Source: Mesorhizobium sp. INR15
Lineage (GTDB): Bacteria > Pseudomonadota > Alphaproteobacteria > Rhizobiales > Rhizobiaceae
Assembly (NCBI RefSeq): GCF_015500075.1
Contig: NZ_CP045496.1
Location: 2,924,001 to 2,988,000 of the forward strand
Reading direction: 5' to 3'
DNA: 64,000 nucleotides
In this document: in pieces, positions 20,601 through 27,355 of the stretch
Numbering within the stretch: the stretch's first letter is position 1
Layout of the letters: every line of letters begins with the position of its first letter
Notes under the pieces: generated by a model
Databases searched by the model: none
What the model was told of the DNA's origin: nothing
The model's input: only the letters and a program-made list of their open reading frames with translations
Translations under genes and position numbers: made by a program

Positions 20601-23600
20601 ACGTCATCGACGATGTCGACCAGGATGGAGCCGGTGGTGGTGTTGCCGTGGGCGTCGGTCACCGTATAGGTGAAGCTGTCCTTGTCCTGCTCGGTGGTGA
20701 TGCCATTGTTGGCCGTCGCGCCGTCATAGGTGTGGGTCAGCGTGTAGGTGTAGGTGCCGTTGGCGTTGAGCACCAGATTGCCGTAACCGCCGGCAGCCGG
20801 CGAGGTCAGCGTATAGGTGTATGGGCCGGTGCCGCCGGCGGGCGTGATGGCGCCGTTGAAAATCTGGCTGCCGTCCAGCGGCGAGCTGCCTGTCGCCAGG
20901 CCCTTCTCGCTGACCAGCGCATCGGTGTCGGATGCCGTCACGGTCACGTTGTTGACGGTGATGTCGAGCGTCACCGTCGAGGTGTCGCCGTCGCCGTCGG
21001 TGATGGTGTAGACGAAGTGGTCGACCGCATTGGTGGTCACCGCGTCGGGTTTGGCCGTGTAGGTGTAGGCACCGTTGGCGCCCAGAACCAGGGTGCCGTA
21101 GGTGCCGACAATACCGGCGCCGCCCAGGCCGCCGCTGACTGGGCTCGAGACATTCGAACCCGTCGCCACGCCGGTCACCGCGCCGCCAGGCGCCGCGCCG
21201 TCGGCGCCCAGAACATCAGCCGTCCCGTCGGTCAGGACATTGCCCAGAACCGCCGCGCCTTCCGTGACGCTGTTGGTGTCGGCATGCGCCGTCGGCACGT
21301 CGTCGACGATCTGGACCGACAGCGTGCCGGGAAGGGAGGTGTCACCGTCGGTGTCGGTCACCGTGACGGTCATGTTGTCGAAGATCGAATCCGTGCCGGC
21401 GGCGGGATGGGTCTCGTTGTCGAGGAGGGTATAGGTGTAGCTGACCTGACCGGCGCTGAAGCCGGTGATGGTGAGCGTGTTGCCGAGCGGCGTTGTGACG
21501 TCGATATGCACGGCCGCGCTGTTGGCGAGGGCGGCGGCGGTGATGACCTGGCCGTTGACGGTGATCGAGCCGATGCCGTCGGGCGAGGTGATGGAGAAGG
21601 TTCCGGTGTTGTGCTCGGAAGTGTCGCCGTCAGCGCCGGGTGCGGCCAGTTCGCCCGAGCCTTCCGAGCCGGATGTTGCCGGCAGGCCCTTCTCGTTGAC
21701 GATGGTGTCGCCGCCGCCGGTATCCGGCGTCAGGTCGCCGACGGTGGGGATGGCATCGCCGATCGCGATGGTCAGCGTGGCGTGCGAGGTGTCGCCGTCG
21801 CCGTCCTTGATGGTGTAGGTGAAGACATCGCTGTGGCCGCCCTGCGAGCCGGCATCGCGTGTGTAGCTGTAGGTACCGTCGGCGGCGAGCGTCAGCTTGC
21901 CGTAGAGGCCCTGGATCTGGTTGCCGACATTGGCGTCTTCGCCGCCGGCCGTTGCGCCGGCCGCCACGCCCACGACACCGCCCGCCGGGGCGGTCGTGGT
22001 GGCGCCGTCGGCGCCGAACACGTCGTTGGTCAGCACCTGGCCGGTCACCGGGCCGAACTGGCCAGACGCAATGCTGTTGGTGTCGAGGTTTGCCGTCGGC
22101 ACGTCGTCGACGATCTGGACCGACAGCGTGCCGGGAAGGGAGGTGTCACCGTCGGTGTCGGTCACCGTGACGGTCATGTTGTCGAAGATCGAATCCGTGC
22201 CGGCGGCGGGATGGGTCTCGTTGTCGAGGAGGGTATAGGTGTAGCTGACCTGACCGGCGCTGAAGCCGGTGATGGTGAGCGTGTTGCCGAGCGGCGTTGT
22301 GACGTCGATATGCACGGCTGCGCTGTTGGCGAGGGCGGCGGCCGTGATGACCTGGCCGTTGACGGTGATCGAGCCGATGCCGTCGGGCGAGGTGATGGAG
22401 AAGGTTCCGGACGCTGCCTCGGCCGTGCTTGCCGGATCGGATCCTGGGCCACCTGGCGTGCCGACGTTCAGGGCCGCTTCATTGACGGTGACGTCACCGC
22501 CACGGGCTTCTGGCGTCAGGTCGGCGATCACTGGGGTCGAATCGCCGATCGCGATGGTCAGCGTGGTGTGCGAGGTGTCGCCGTCGCCGTCCTTGATGGT
22601 GTAGGTGAAGACATCGCTGTGGCCGCCCTGCGAGCCGGCATCGCGCACATAGCTGTAGGTACCGTCGGCGGCGAGCGTCAGCTTGCCGTAGAGGCCCTGG
22701 ATCTGCACGCCCAGGGTGGCGGCGTTGTCGATATCGGTATTGGTGTTGCCAGCGGCAACGCCAACCACCGTCGCGCCGTCGGCGCCCTTGGTGTCGGCGC
22801 CCGCCGGGTTGCCGTCGGAGCCGCTGCCGTCGATGACATTGCCCGCGACCGGCCCGAAGGCACCCGCCGCCACCGCATCGGTATCGGCGACCGCCGTTGG
22901 GGTGTCGTCGGCAATGTTGATGATCAGGTTGCCGGCCGGAGCTGGATCGCCATCGGCGTCCGTCACCCCAACCACCAAACTGACGCTGGTGTGGTCGCCC
23001 GAGGTGTTGTCGAGGAGCGTGTATGAGTAGCTGATCGTGCCGACGCCGGTGGCAGGGTCGAAGACATAGCTGGCGGTCAGCGATCCTGTCGCATCGCTGA
23101 AGGTCTGCGGAGCGCTGGTCAGCACATGGCCACCCAATGACACTTCCGACACGCCATCAGGCGAGTTGAAGCCTATCGTGCCAGACGTGGTTTCCGAATT
23201 TGAAGCCGCGTCCGAGCCTTCGGACTCGCCGCCGCGTGCGGGAAGGCCCGCTTCGTGGACAGTTGCTTCGCCGATGGCGCCGATCGAAGGGGTGGAATTC
23301 TTTTCCGCGAGGCCTACAAACAGCTCACGCCGGTCCAGCAACCCAAATTGCAGATCCGTAGGCGGCAACAATGCCGACAGGCCGAAGCCGTCGCCAATGC
23401 CGCCGGCGGGGATCTCGAAGTTTCCGCCAGCACTGCTGGTGGTCGTGTTGCCGCCAGCGGAGATGGAGCCGTCCGCGCCAAAGGCAACGTCGACATGGCT
23501 CCCTTCCAGGGCTGCGAGCAAGGCTACGCGCGGCAGTTCGACGTCGCCGATAATGAAGGTTGGCACATTCAGCGCGCCGTCCTTGATGACGATGACGGAG

Positions 23601-23929
23601 CCGTCGGCCTGCTCGAGCAGAAGGTTGTGGCCATCGACCTTTATGTTATCGATTGAGACATTGGCGGGAAGCCTGACGATGTTGCTGGCATCAGCAACAT
23701 ATTCATGCGGGGCGTTCGCCACGGGAGGGGTGACCACCGGTGCGCCGCCACCGACATCGACCGGCACAGGTTCTGGCGCGGCAGGCGCGGCCTGAGCCGT
23801 CGGCGCTGCCTGCTCTGCTGGAGCGGCCTGCGCGACCTGGAACGGCATCATCGGATCGTTGTGGTTGCTGGAAACGGAATGCTCGTCCCACGAGCCCGAA
23901 ACATTATCCAACTCAATACTGGTCGTCAT
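11690..23929 (-). CDS. Giant LapA-like RTX/VCBS-repeat adhesin secreted by a type I system
   Basis: 4,079 residues from the ATG at 23929, preceded by GGAGGGG. Layout: an Ala/Pro-rich N-terminal retention-type module (1-200); VCBS/DUF5801-like Ig domains with repeated GDGDTS signatures (about 200-1225); six first-half and five second-half copies of a 242-residue repeat (1226-2563); a VWA domain with an intact MIDAS (D2748-x-S-x-S, a PGTNYEAG threonine and FISDGEP); RTX nonapeptide clusters near 2980, 3065 and 3582-3630; cadherin-like domains (3300-3570); calcium-binding DxNxDG loops (3800-3912); and a C-terminal secretion region. No cleavable N-terminal signal is present, as expected for type I export. 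The neighbouring LapG-like protease and TolC/ABC/HlyD genes point to a surface adhesin for attachment or biofilm, released by proteolysis. Confidence 0.92.
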   Translation of the reverse strand: MTTSIELDNVSGSWDEHSVSSNHNDPMMPFQVAQAAPAEQAAPTAQAAPAAPEPVPVDVGGGAPVVTPPVANAPHEYVADASNIVRLPANVSIDNIKVDGHNLLLEQADGSVIVIKDGALNVPTFIIGDVELPRVALLAALEGSHVDVAFGADGSISAGGNTTTSSAGGNFEIPAGGIGDGFGLSALLPPTDLQFGLLDRRELFVGLAEKNSTPSIGAIGEATVHEAGLPARGGESEGSDAASNSETTSGTIGFNSPDGVSEVSLGGHVLTSAPQTFSDATGSLTASYVFDPATGVGTISYSYTLLDNTSGDHTSVSLVVGVTDADGDPAPAGNLIINIADDTPTAVADTDAVAAGAFGPVAGNVIDGSGSDGNPAGADTKGADGATVVGVAAGNTNTDIDNAATLGVQIQGLYGKLTLAADGTYSYVRDAGSQGGHSDVFTYTIKDGDGDTSHTTLTIAIGDSTPVIADLTPEARGGDVTVNEAALNVGTPGGPGSDPASTAEAASGTFSITSPDGIGSITVNGQVITAAALANSAAVHIDVTTPLGNTLTITGFSAGQVSYTYTLLDNETHPAAGTDSIFDNMTVTVTDTDGDTSLPGTLSVQIVDDVPTANLDTNSIASGQFGPVTGQVLTNDVFGADGATTTAPAGGVVGVAAGATAGGEDANVGNQIQGLYGKLTLAADGTYSYTRDAGSQGGHSDVFTYTIKDGDGDTSHATLTIAIGDAIPTVGDLTPDTGGGDTIVNEKGLPATSGSEGSGELAAPGADGDTSEHNTGTFSITSPDGIGSITVNGQVITAAALANSAAVHIDVTTPLGNTLTITGFSAGQVSYTYTLLDNETHPAAGTDSIFDNMTVTVTDTDGDTSLPGTLSVQIVDDVPTAHADTNSVTEGAAVLGNVLTDGTADVLGADGAAPGGAVTGVATGSNVSSPVSGGLGGAGIVGTYGTLVLGANGAYTYTAKPDAVTTNAVDHFVYTITDGDGDTSTVTLDITVNNVTVTASDTDALVSEKGLATGSSPLDGSQIFNGAITPAGGTGPYTYTLTSPAAGGYGNLVLNANGTYTYTLTHTYDGATANNGITTEQDKDSFTYTVTDAHGNTTTGSILVDIVDDVPTAHADTNSVTEGAAVLGNVLTDGTADVLGADGAAPGGAVTGVATGSNVSSPVSGGLGGTGIVGTYGTLVLGANGAYTYTAKPDAVTTNAVDHFVYTITDGDGDTSTVTLDITVNNVTLTPVNQTAQVNEAALDLTKDGSDLAAGTATGSTPSSTAETVTGQLTVTGTGITYTPISTTTAHGVFQLQANGAWTYTLTSPFDSGATQGANVLAAAESFTYTAKDANNNTVTGTVKIDVVDDVPKANVDTGNVTEGALLTVTAVAGVLANDVAGADGYAAAGGVVGVRAAGADTTTSVITGVNTSITGQYGVLTLQADGSYTYKATANAVSANSVDTFVYTVKDGDGDLSTTTLAINVANVTLTPVNQTAQVNEAALDLTKDGSDLAAGTATGSTPSSTTETVTGQLTVTGTGITYTPISTTTAHGVFQLQANGAWTYTLTSPFDSGATQGANTLTAAESFTYTAKDANNNTVTGTVKIDVVDDVPKANVDTGNVTEGALLTVTAVAGVLANDVAGADGYAAAGGVVGVRAAGADTTTSVITGVNTSITGQYGVLTLQADGSYTYKATANAVSANSVDTFVYTVKDGDGDLSTTTLAINVANVTLTPVNQTAQVNEAALDLTKDGSDLAAGTATGSTPSSTAETVTGQLTVTGTGITYTPISTTTAHGVFQLQANGAWTYTLTSPFDSGATQGANTLTAAESFTYTAKDANNNTVTGTVKIDVVDDVPKANVDTGNVTEGALLTVTAVAGVLANDVAGADGYAAAGGVVGVRAAGADTTTSVITGVNTSITGQYGVLTLQADGSYTYKATANAVSANSVDTFVYTVKDGDGDLSTTTLAINVANVTLTPVNQTAQVNEAALDLTKDGSDLAAGTATGSTPSSTTETVTGQLTVTGTGITYTPISTTTAHGVFQLQANGAWTYTLTSPFDSGATQGANTLTAAESFTYTAKDANNNTVTGTVKIDAVDDVPKANVDTGNVTEGALLTVTAVAGVLANDVAGADGYAAAGGVVGVRAAGADTTTSVITGVNTSITGQYGVLTLQADGSYTYKATANAVSANSVDTFVYTVKDGDGDLSTTTLAINVANVTLTPVNQTAQVNEAALDLTKDGSDLAAGTATGSTPSSTAETVTGQLTVTGTGITYTPISTTTAHGVFQLQANGAWTYTLTSPFDSGATQGANTLTAAESFTYTAKDANNNTVTGTVKIDVVDDVPKANVDTGNVTEGALLTVTAVAGVLANDVAGADGYAAAGGVVGVRAAGADTTTSVITGVNTSITGQYGVLTLQADGSYTYKATANAVSANSVDTFVYTVKDGDGDLSTTTLAINVANVTLTPVNQTAQVNEAALDLTKDGSDLAAGTATGSTPSSTTETVTGQLTVTGTGITYTPISTTTAHGVFQLQANGAWTYTLTSPFDSGATQGANVLAAAESFTYTAKDANNNTVTGTVKIDVVDDVPTAHNDTDTFGSAATGTSISGNVIDGTGTNEGLNGSGADAAGADGAKISGVVGSGGSDVDPTGGFVVNGLYGTLTLQENGGYTYVRTSGSAGSDVFTYTLKDGDGDTSTAKLTIGLDDTGKMIVGSNQNDDGTGSHTDTSYDHIVPNGPAGTDGILTGSAGNDTMVGDPGGVTLTAGDKANIVLVLDLSQSMTTSIPFGAGSEARIEALEDAVKALLTQLAGTGASDVRVQIISFEINAATVTTVDIISNGVPITNDALATLNSTTIENLSSRLQPGTNYEAGLWAAAQWIGSSGAGAPLAGANVNKVLFISDGEPNAYLQGDHGAAVVGQVGNTAASNLAIAHVLGTAPGDTTNELALIQSAGYSLKAIGINVDATADSYLDQVDGGHNETNITSAAQLSSVVGALGGGSEIPTVAGSDTINGGAGNDLILGDVPFTDALAVAAGLTTGTNATLPGAGWSVFQKLEAHQSTVAGYMTWSRADTIAYLQAHPLASAQESGRTGGNDTITGGAGDDIIYAQEGNDNIYFAVATDGHDIINGGSEPVGGADVLHLDISGAGGTIYLETVAAYEARTGNNYVLPTGGSPVGNLLTANESEVILVSNADSNSGAGVGAGHQIFVQMTEIEEVDVTGSSANDTFVVGGNFTGTSLSPSTIHFDGLGGDDTLDLSGRQSAHRVVADGGANTAAGDTVKLDFAYSAAHITAITAIANGLTITHDGITDQFTNFENFVFQGGQTLTADQVLNDAPVIDLLATAGIQTTGTTAAFTENGGAIAVLPQIDLTDVDSANLAGATVTLSNAQAGDVLTVNGLTSGTVGGVSFNVVGNVATFSGNASVAAYEAALKLVQFNNASEAPDPTNRAFTVQVDDGGLFNHTASATATLTVTAVNDAPVFAATSSTLTLVSNTGPGAVTFTEAALAQYFTDVDSAAVGIASVAIVSSSLQSLTSTGLGAGSVGTVGTITIDDDGTLGGTFSAIATDGTASSSSTNVTFTNNAIGTTTLNAAASGDSIIVNSQTAAATLNGGAGNDYLIGNSGADTLNGGAGADTLIGGLGGDTLTGGAGADRFVIAAGDSTPITAQGSSGNNAAKNENGTISGHDVITDWGAGGTADKLDFAVAPIAATATSGFNGNDSTLTFGGQTIKSDAIDANGIITFDDANTYSAALNLNTAGGVAAAVQYLMANDLGNAGTTVAFVGNGNTYVYEQTTNSAGGSLVQLTGITNITNLNTLISNGAVDPIILDLNHNGFAFSDLNHGVQFDINGDGHKDQVAWNSSNDGILAIDLNHDGKINDGTELFTPSFNGGHFASGAAALASLDSNHDGVIDHNDAAFDSLLIWKDTNANGVSDAGELSSLAHNGIVSISTNPNTTVGEIDGQTVSGNGTFQMADGTTGNYIEVELDTSLAAQAPSTIASDGSRTFTIASLEVTDLIADFHDGAGGDKIDLSALLKGLAGVVDLESAGYVQIAQSSANPANAEVSVDTNGGGDNFHAVAVLENYVFNSAAEAVKILYDDGHGTKTDVA
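16237..20254 (-). repeat. 726-bp near-identical tandem repeats inside the adhesin gene (5.5 copies)
   Basis: The phrase gatcttgacggtgcctgtca recurs at about 16264, 16990, 17716, 18442, 19168 and 19894, an exact 726-base period (242 codons). Copies differ at only a few sites. At 16504 + n x 726 the base alternates T/C from copy to copy, and at 16414 + n x 726 it alternates A/G, so the duplicated unit was probably two repeats (1,452 bases). The outermost copies share variants (for example around 16345 and 19970) that the inner copies lack. Such a block is prone to copy-number change and to assembly collapse. Confidence 0.95.
20252..21298 (-). repeat. Two-copy internal repeat (696-bp period) in the adhesin gene
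   Basis: The segments 20252-20602 and 20948-21298 are almost identical and encode the Ig-like module running from NSVTEGAAVLGNVL to VTTNAVDHFVYTITDGDGD. A visible difference is one base that changes Ala to Thr in the GLGG(A/T)GIVG loop (around 20421 against 21117). A distinct module separates them (TASDTDALVSEKGLATGSSP and following residues). Confidence 0.85.
21297..22410 (-). repeat. Two-copy internal repeat (804-bp period) in the adhesin gene
   Basis: The segments starting at 21297 and 22101 are nearly identical over about 310 bases. They encode the module containing GTFSITSPDGIGSITVNGQV and TLLDNETHPAAGTDSIFDNM. This shows that duplication shaped the N-terminal third of the adhesin as well as the 242-residue array. 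Confidence 0.85.
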
Positions 23930-24251
23930 AGCCAAACCCCTCCGGCATTTCCCGGAAAGAGACAGCCCGCGCCCAGCCTTTGCAACGGTCCGTCAATATA
24001 TTAGATATATCTGAATATGCGAGTAATGGCTTTTTTTACGCTTGGTAAACCGGGTAGATATATTGGGTTATAGGGTGACTGAGGTAGCACGATCTCCGCC
24101 CGCGCGGCCAACGCCGGCTTGGTAAATAGAAGTATAAATACGTGTAAAATTTTACACAAAATAGACAAAGCTTCTTGCATCAAAGTTATCCACCTTCCTT
24201 TCCGATAATTTGAGACAAGAAAGGTAGTGTCCGCAGTCAAAGGTGGGCGCT
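23930..24251. promoter_or_regulatory. AT-rich divergent promoter region between adhesin and LapG-like protease genes
   Basis: About 320 bases from which the adhesin reads left and the protease reads right. It is far more AT-rich than its surroundings, typical of a regulated promoter and of binding by nucleoid proteins. It contains the palindrome AGATATATCT (24003-24012), a related copy AGATATATTG (24056-24065) and the 16-base perfect palindrome at 24142-24157. No small gene here was convincing. Confidence 0.6.
24142..24157. promoter_or_regulatory. Perfect 16-bp palindrome (candidate operator)
   Basis: GTGTAAAATTTTACAC is a perfect inverted repeat in the divergent promoter, about 95 bases upstream of the protease start and 210 bases upstream of the adhesin start. 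A site of this size suits a dimeric regulator. The ribbon-helix-helix protein encoded at 25384-26025 is the nearest candidate, but nothing in the sequence proves the pairing. Confidence 0.5.
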
Positions 24252-25205
24252 ATGAAAAAACAAAAAAACGTCCTGGGAACGACCAGACTCAAAGTTCTTG
24301 TGCTGGCAATCGGCTTCGCGGGGCTGGCGATGCCCGCCCACGCCAGGCCGGATTCCAAGGTTGATCTGCCTCGGGAGAGCTCGCTGGAGGCGGTCATGGC
24401 ACCGCCTTGTCTCGGCGGTGTTTCCCTGGATAGATACCAGCCTTGGCAGCCCGCCGAGGCTTATCGAACCGGCATTGTCGCGAGCGGCTACGGCCCAGCG
24501 CCCGAAAGCGGCGATCTTGACCCGGCAATGGCGCAGGATTCTCCTGGGATCGATCCCGTACAGACGGCAGCGATCATTCCGGGCGTGTTCGGGTCAGTTG
24601 CCCTGTCCATGCGCAACTTTCCCGTTTCAGCGCGCTGGGCGCCTGTCTATCAGGCGATAGTCGGCTGCTCGGCGGGCAGCGCCTGCGAGCGCAAGAGCCC
24701 GGCCTTTGCCAGCATGATTTCCGCGGCACAAGGCAAGGGCTTCCTAGAGAAACTGTCCTTCATCAACAGCAGTGTCAATCGGCTCATTGCCTACCGGAAG
24801 GACAGTGTCGTCTACGGCAAGCTCGACTACTGGGCAAAACCCGAGGAAGTTCTTGCCCATCGAGCCGGCGACTGTGAGGATTTCGCCATTCTGAAGATGA
24901 CGGCGCTGCTGCGCGCCGGTATCCCGGCACAAAGCATGTCGCTCGTGGTGCTCCAGGACCGCAAGCGAGGTTTCTTTCATGCCGTGCTGTCGGTCAGCAC
25001 CGCGAGCGGCGCCTTCATTCTCGACAGCCTTGGCAACAAGGTGCTTAGGGATAGCGACCTGCCGGACTACCAGCCGCTGTATTCGTTCAGCACCGATCGG
25101 GCATGGATCCATGGATCAAGGCCTGGTGCCCCGCAGGTGGCCGACTTCAGGGGTGGCCTCCAGACCGTGGCGCCGGGCGAGGGATTGCAGGCCGATATCA
25201 GGTAA
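24252..25205 (+). CDS. LapG-like periplasmic cysteine protease (BTLCP family)
   Basis: 317 residues from the ATG at 24252 (AAAGGTGGG upstream); a GTG nine bases earlier is less likely. A signal peptide ends at AHA (residue 31). The C-terminal half is a bacterial transglutaminase-like cysteine protease: C208 in GDCEDFAILK, H243 in FFHAVLSV and D258 in FILDSLGN form the expected Cys-His-Asp triad. LapG proteases cut the N-terminal retention module of LapA-type adhesins and release them from the outer membrane; in Pseudomonas this is held back by LapD bound to c-di-GMP. The gene is divergent from the giant adhesin, its likely substrate. No LapD is encoded nearby, so its control must differ or lie elsewhere. 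Confidence 0.88.
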   Translation: MKKQKNVLGTTRLKVLVLAIGFAGLAMPAHARPDSKVDLPRESSLEAVMAPPCLGGVSLDRYQPWQPAEAYRTGIVASGYGPAPESGDLDPAMAQDSPGIDPVQTAAIIPGVFGSVALSMRNFPVSARWAPVYQAIVGCSAGSACERKSPAFASMISAAQGKGFLEKLSFINSSVNRLIAYRKDSVVYGKLDYWAKPEEVLAHRAGDCEDFAILKMTALLRAGIPAQSMSLVVLQDRKRGFFHAVLSVSTASGAFILDSLGNKVLRDSDLPDYQPLYSFSTDRAWIHGSRPGAPQVADFRGGLQTVAPGEGLQADIR

Positions 25206-25280
25206 GGGCGCGCTTTCGGCGCGGCCGAATGCTGCGCCCCTCGTCGTCACGACGCCGATCCTGTTTTTGGGCGATGCCTA

Positions 25281-25382
25281 TTAAAGCGCGTCGCGTCGAA
25301 ACGGATTCAGGCGACGCGCTTTAAGTCTTTGTTTTCACGCATGTCGTCGTCCCAAAACCGAGGTCACTTTTGGGCGACATGC
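25281..25382. repeat. Paired-palindrome intergenic repeat element (RIME-like), possible bidirectional terminator
   Basis: Two adjacent inverted repeats are present. The first is a perfect 14-base pair of arms (TTAAAGCGCGTCGC at 25281-25294 and its complement at 25311-25324). The second has arms GCATGTCG...CCCAAAA (25339-25357) and TTTTGGGCGACATGC (25368-25382), with a four-base bulge. This two-hairpin arrangement resembles intergenic mosaic elements scattered through rhizobial genomes. It lies between convergent genes (the protease and the RHH-PAS gene), where it could end transcription from both sides. Confidence 0.7.
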
Positions 25383-25383
25383 A

Positions 25384-26025
25384 TTAGCCGCTAAAGACAA
25401 ACGCCATTAGCAATTCCGGTTCCACCACCGGTGCCCGCACCGCGTTCAGCTGGCCCCGATAGCGGCGGTCACCAGCGCCGATGACGAAGCCGCTGGCGAC
25501 CGGGCTTTCACCATTGGCGTCGAGGCGGGCGAATATGTCCGTCACATTGAGATCCAATGCCAACCTCAGATCCTGCCGCGCATCGTCGTTGGGACCAATA
25601 GGCAACTGACGCTTGACCAGTTGCTGGAACGGCGCATTGAACGTCAGGATCTTCTTCGACGATGCCAGGGCGAAGGCGGGGGAGGGACACGCGACCAGAA
25701 TGGCGTTGATCGTCTTGATCGACGCAAGCCTGCGCAATGTCAGATTTTCGTCCGCCAGCGCGCGTATGCAAGCCACCCTGATCGCCGAAGTCAGGTTCTT
25801 CTTGTCCAGCTGATTTTCGGCGATCTCGTCGATCAGCATGCCGATCGTACATTTGCGGCTTTCCGCCATCTGTTTCAGCGAGATCCAGAAAGCGCGTTCC
25901 AGACGGATGCCGCGCCTTGTGCCGCCGCGCGTCACGACCCGAAACTCAAGCCCGAAATCTTCCGGTGCGAGCGGCAGGTGCGGCCGGTCGCGCAAGGGCA
26001 TGGTCAAGGTGGCGCTATCGCTCAC
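25384..26025 (-). CDS. Ribbon-helix-helix/PAS fusion regulator
   Basis: 213 residues from a GTG at 26025 with a well-placed AGGAGG upstream; the gene overlaps the HlyD stop by 11 bases. The N-terminal part (about residues 35-90; GIRLERAFWISLKQMAE then CTIGMLIDEIAENQ and NLTSAIRVACIRAL) fits the RHH_4 ribbon-helix-helix domain, a DNA-binding fold. The C-terminal part (about 100-213) reads as a PAS-like sensor (NAILVACPSPAFALASSKKI ... GFVIGAGDRRYRGQLNAV). It is the last gene of the tolC-ABC-hlyD operon, which suggests a regulator of the adhesin system that senses a small ligand or redox state. This role is inferred from domains and position. Confidence 0.7.
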   Translation of the reverse strand: MSDSATLTMPLRDRPHLPLAPEDFGLEFRVVTRGGTRRGIRLERAFWISLKQMAESRKCTIGMLIDEIAENQLDKKNLTSAIRVACIRALADENLTLRRLASIKTINAILVACPSPAFALASSKKILTFNAPFQQLVKRQLPIGPNDDARQDLRLALDLNVTDIFARLDANGESPVASGFVIGAGDRRYRGQLNAVRAPVVEPELLMAFVFSG

Positions 26026-27304
26026 TCATTGCCTCCTGACGCGCCTTGTTGATCGGCTTCAAAAGGTAGCTCAGGATTGTCTTGCGTCCGGTCTTGATAT
26101 CGACGGAACATATCATGCCAGGGATGATCGAGTACGCCTTTCCATCCCTCAGCAGCGTCGACGTCTCGGTAGCGACGCGCACCTGATAGTAGGGCTCTCC
26201 GGTCTTCTGGTCGACGAGGCTGTCGGCGGTGATGTTGGAGACCTTGCCCTCGATGCCGCCAAAGATCGAGAAGTCGTAGGCGGTGACTTTGATCAAGGCA
26301 TCCTGATCCGGGCGGATGAAGGCGACGTCGCGTGGCGAAACGCGTGCTTCGACGAGCAAGGTCTCGGAGGTCGGCACGATGCCGGCCACCACCGCGCCCG
26401 GCTGCACGAAGGCGCCGACAGTGTTCAATTCCATCGTGTTGACGATGCCGTCGACAGGAGAGCGGATGTCGGTCCGCGCCACCTTGTCGGTCGCGCCGCG
26501 AATGGTCTCGTCCACCACCGAAAGATCGGCCAGCGCCTGTGTGAGGTCATCCAGCGCTTCCTGTTTCAACTGCAGACCCAGTTCCTCGACCTGCAGCTGT
26601 GCCTCGATGATGGCCGATTTGGCTTTCTTGATCGTCTCGCCGGCGAGGTTCAGCTGGCCGTTGAGTTCGGTCTGTTCCTGCTCGGCCTTGAGCTGCTCGG
26701 TTCTCGCCATCAGGCCCTTTTTGACCATCGACTCGACCAGCTTTACCTGCTGGTCGGTCACAGCCAGGTTCTTGGTCAGGCGATCGGAATTGGCGGTCGC
26801 CTCGTCCAGCTCCCTTTGGCGCTGGTCGAGGCGCGATTTGAGCACGGACAGTTTGTTGTCGAAGTTCTCGCGCCGGGCAACGAGCAGGTTCTGCTCATTG
26901 TCGCAGATCTGCGGAGCAACCGACTGTATGTCCTGCGGGCAGGGGAATGAGCCTGTGATGTTACCACTCTGTTCATATTTGAGCCTGGCGATGCGCACTT
27001 CCAGCGCGCGCGCCTTGGCCTGTTGCTCGCCGAGGCTGGATGTATTCAACGTGTTGTCGAGGCGAATGATCAGATCGTTCTTCTTGACCACCTGGCCGAT
27101 CTTTACCGCGATCTCCTGAACCACGCCCGGTTCACTGGCCTGAATGATCTGGGTCTTGGAGGCGGGTATGACCTTGCCGTCGCCACGCGCGATCTCGTCG
27201 ACCTCGGCGAATGATGCCCAAGCGACAAAGGCGACGAAAAGCGCCGCTATGATAAATATGGATGCCGTCGCGAAAAGCGGCGGGCGGTCTTCCCTGGCAA
27301 GCAT
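26015..27304 (-). CDS. Type I secretion membrane fusion protein (HlyD/LapC family)
   Basis: 429 residues, ATG at 27304. One transmembrane segment near the N-terminus (about residues 14-33) is followed by a lipoyl/barrel half, a long coiled-coil hairpin (roughly 95-270, rich in E/K/Q heptads) and a C-terminal beta domain with VRVATETSTL and PGMICSVDIKTGRKTILSYLLKP, the usual HlyD-family ending. It links the inner-membrane ABC ATPase to the TolC channel. It lies 51 bases downstream of the ABC gene in the same operon, and the adhesin is its probable cargo. Confidence 0.92.
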   Translation of the reverse strand: MLAREDRPPLFATASIFIIAALFVAFVAWASFAEVDEIARGDGKVIPASKTQIIQASEPGVVQEIAVKIGQVVKKNDLIIRLDNTLNTSSLGEQQAKARALEVRIARLKYEQSGNITGSFPCPQDIQSVAPQICDNEQNLLVARRENFDNKLSVLKSRLDQRQRELDEATANSDRLTKNLAVTDQQVKLVESMVKKGLMARTEQLKAEQEQTELNGQLNLAGETIKKAKSAIIEAQLQVEELGLQLKQEALDDLTQALADLSVVDETIRGATDKVARTDIRSPVDGIVNTMELNTVGAFVQPGAVVAGIVPTSETLLVEARVSPRDVAFIRPDQDALIKVTAYDFSIFGGIEGKVSNITADSLVDQKTGEPYYQVRVATETSTLLRDGKAYSIIPGMICSVDIKTGRKTILSYLLKPINKARQEAMSER

Positions 27305-27355
27305 TTCCTACGCCCCGCGATCATATCGAATTCGAGACCGATACGATTCTGTTGT

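Noticed and set aside
12000..23800. Long plus-strand open frames opposite the adhesin gene, the longest about 900 codons at 20321-23026
   Set aside because: They are antisense to the repeats. Their translations are low-complexity, rich in Arg/Ala/Gly/Val, and repeat with the same 726-base period, as expected for a shadow of a GC-rich repetitive gene.
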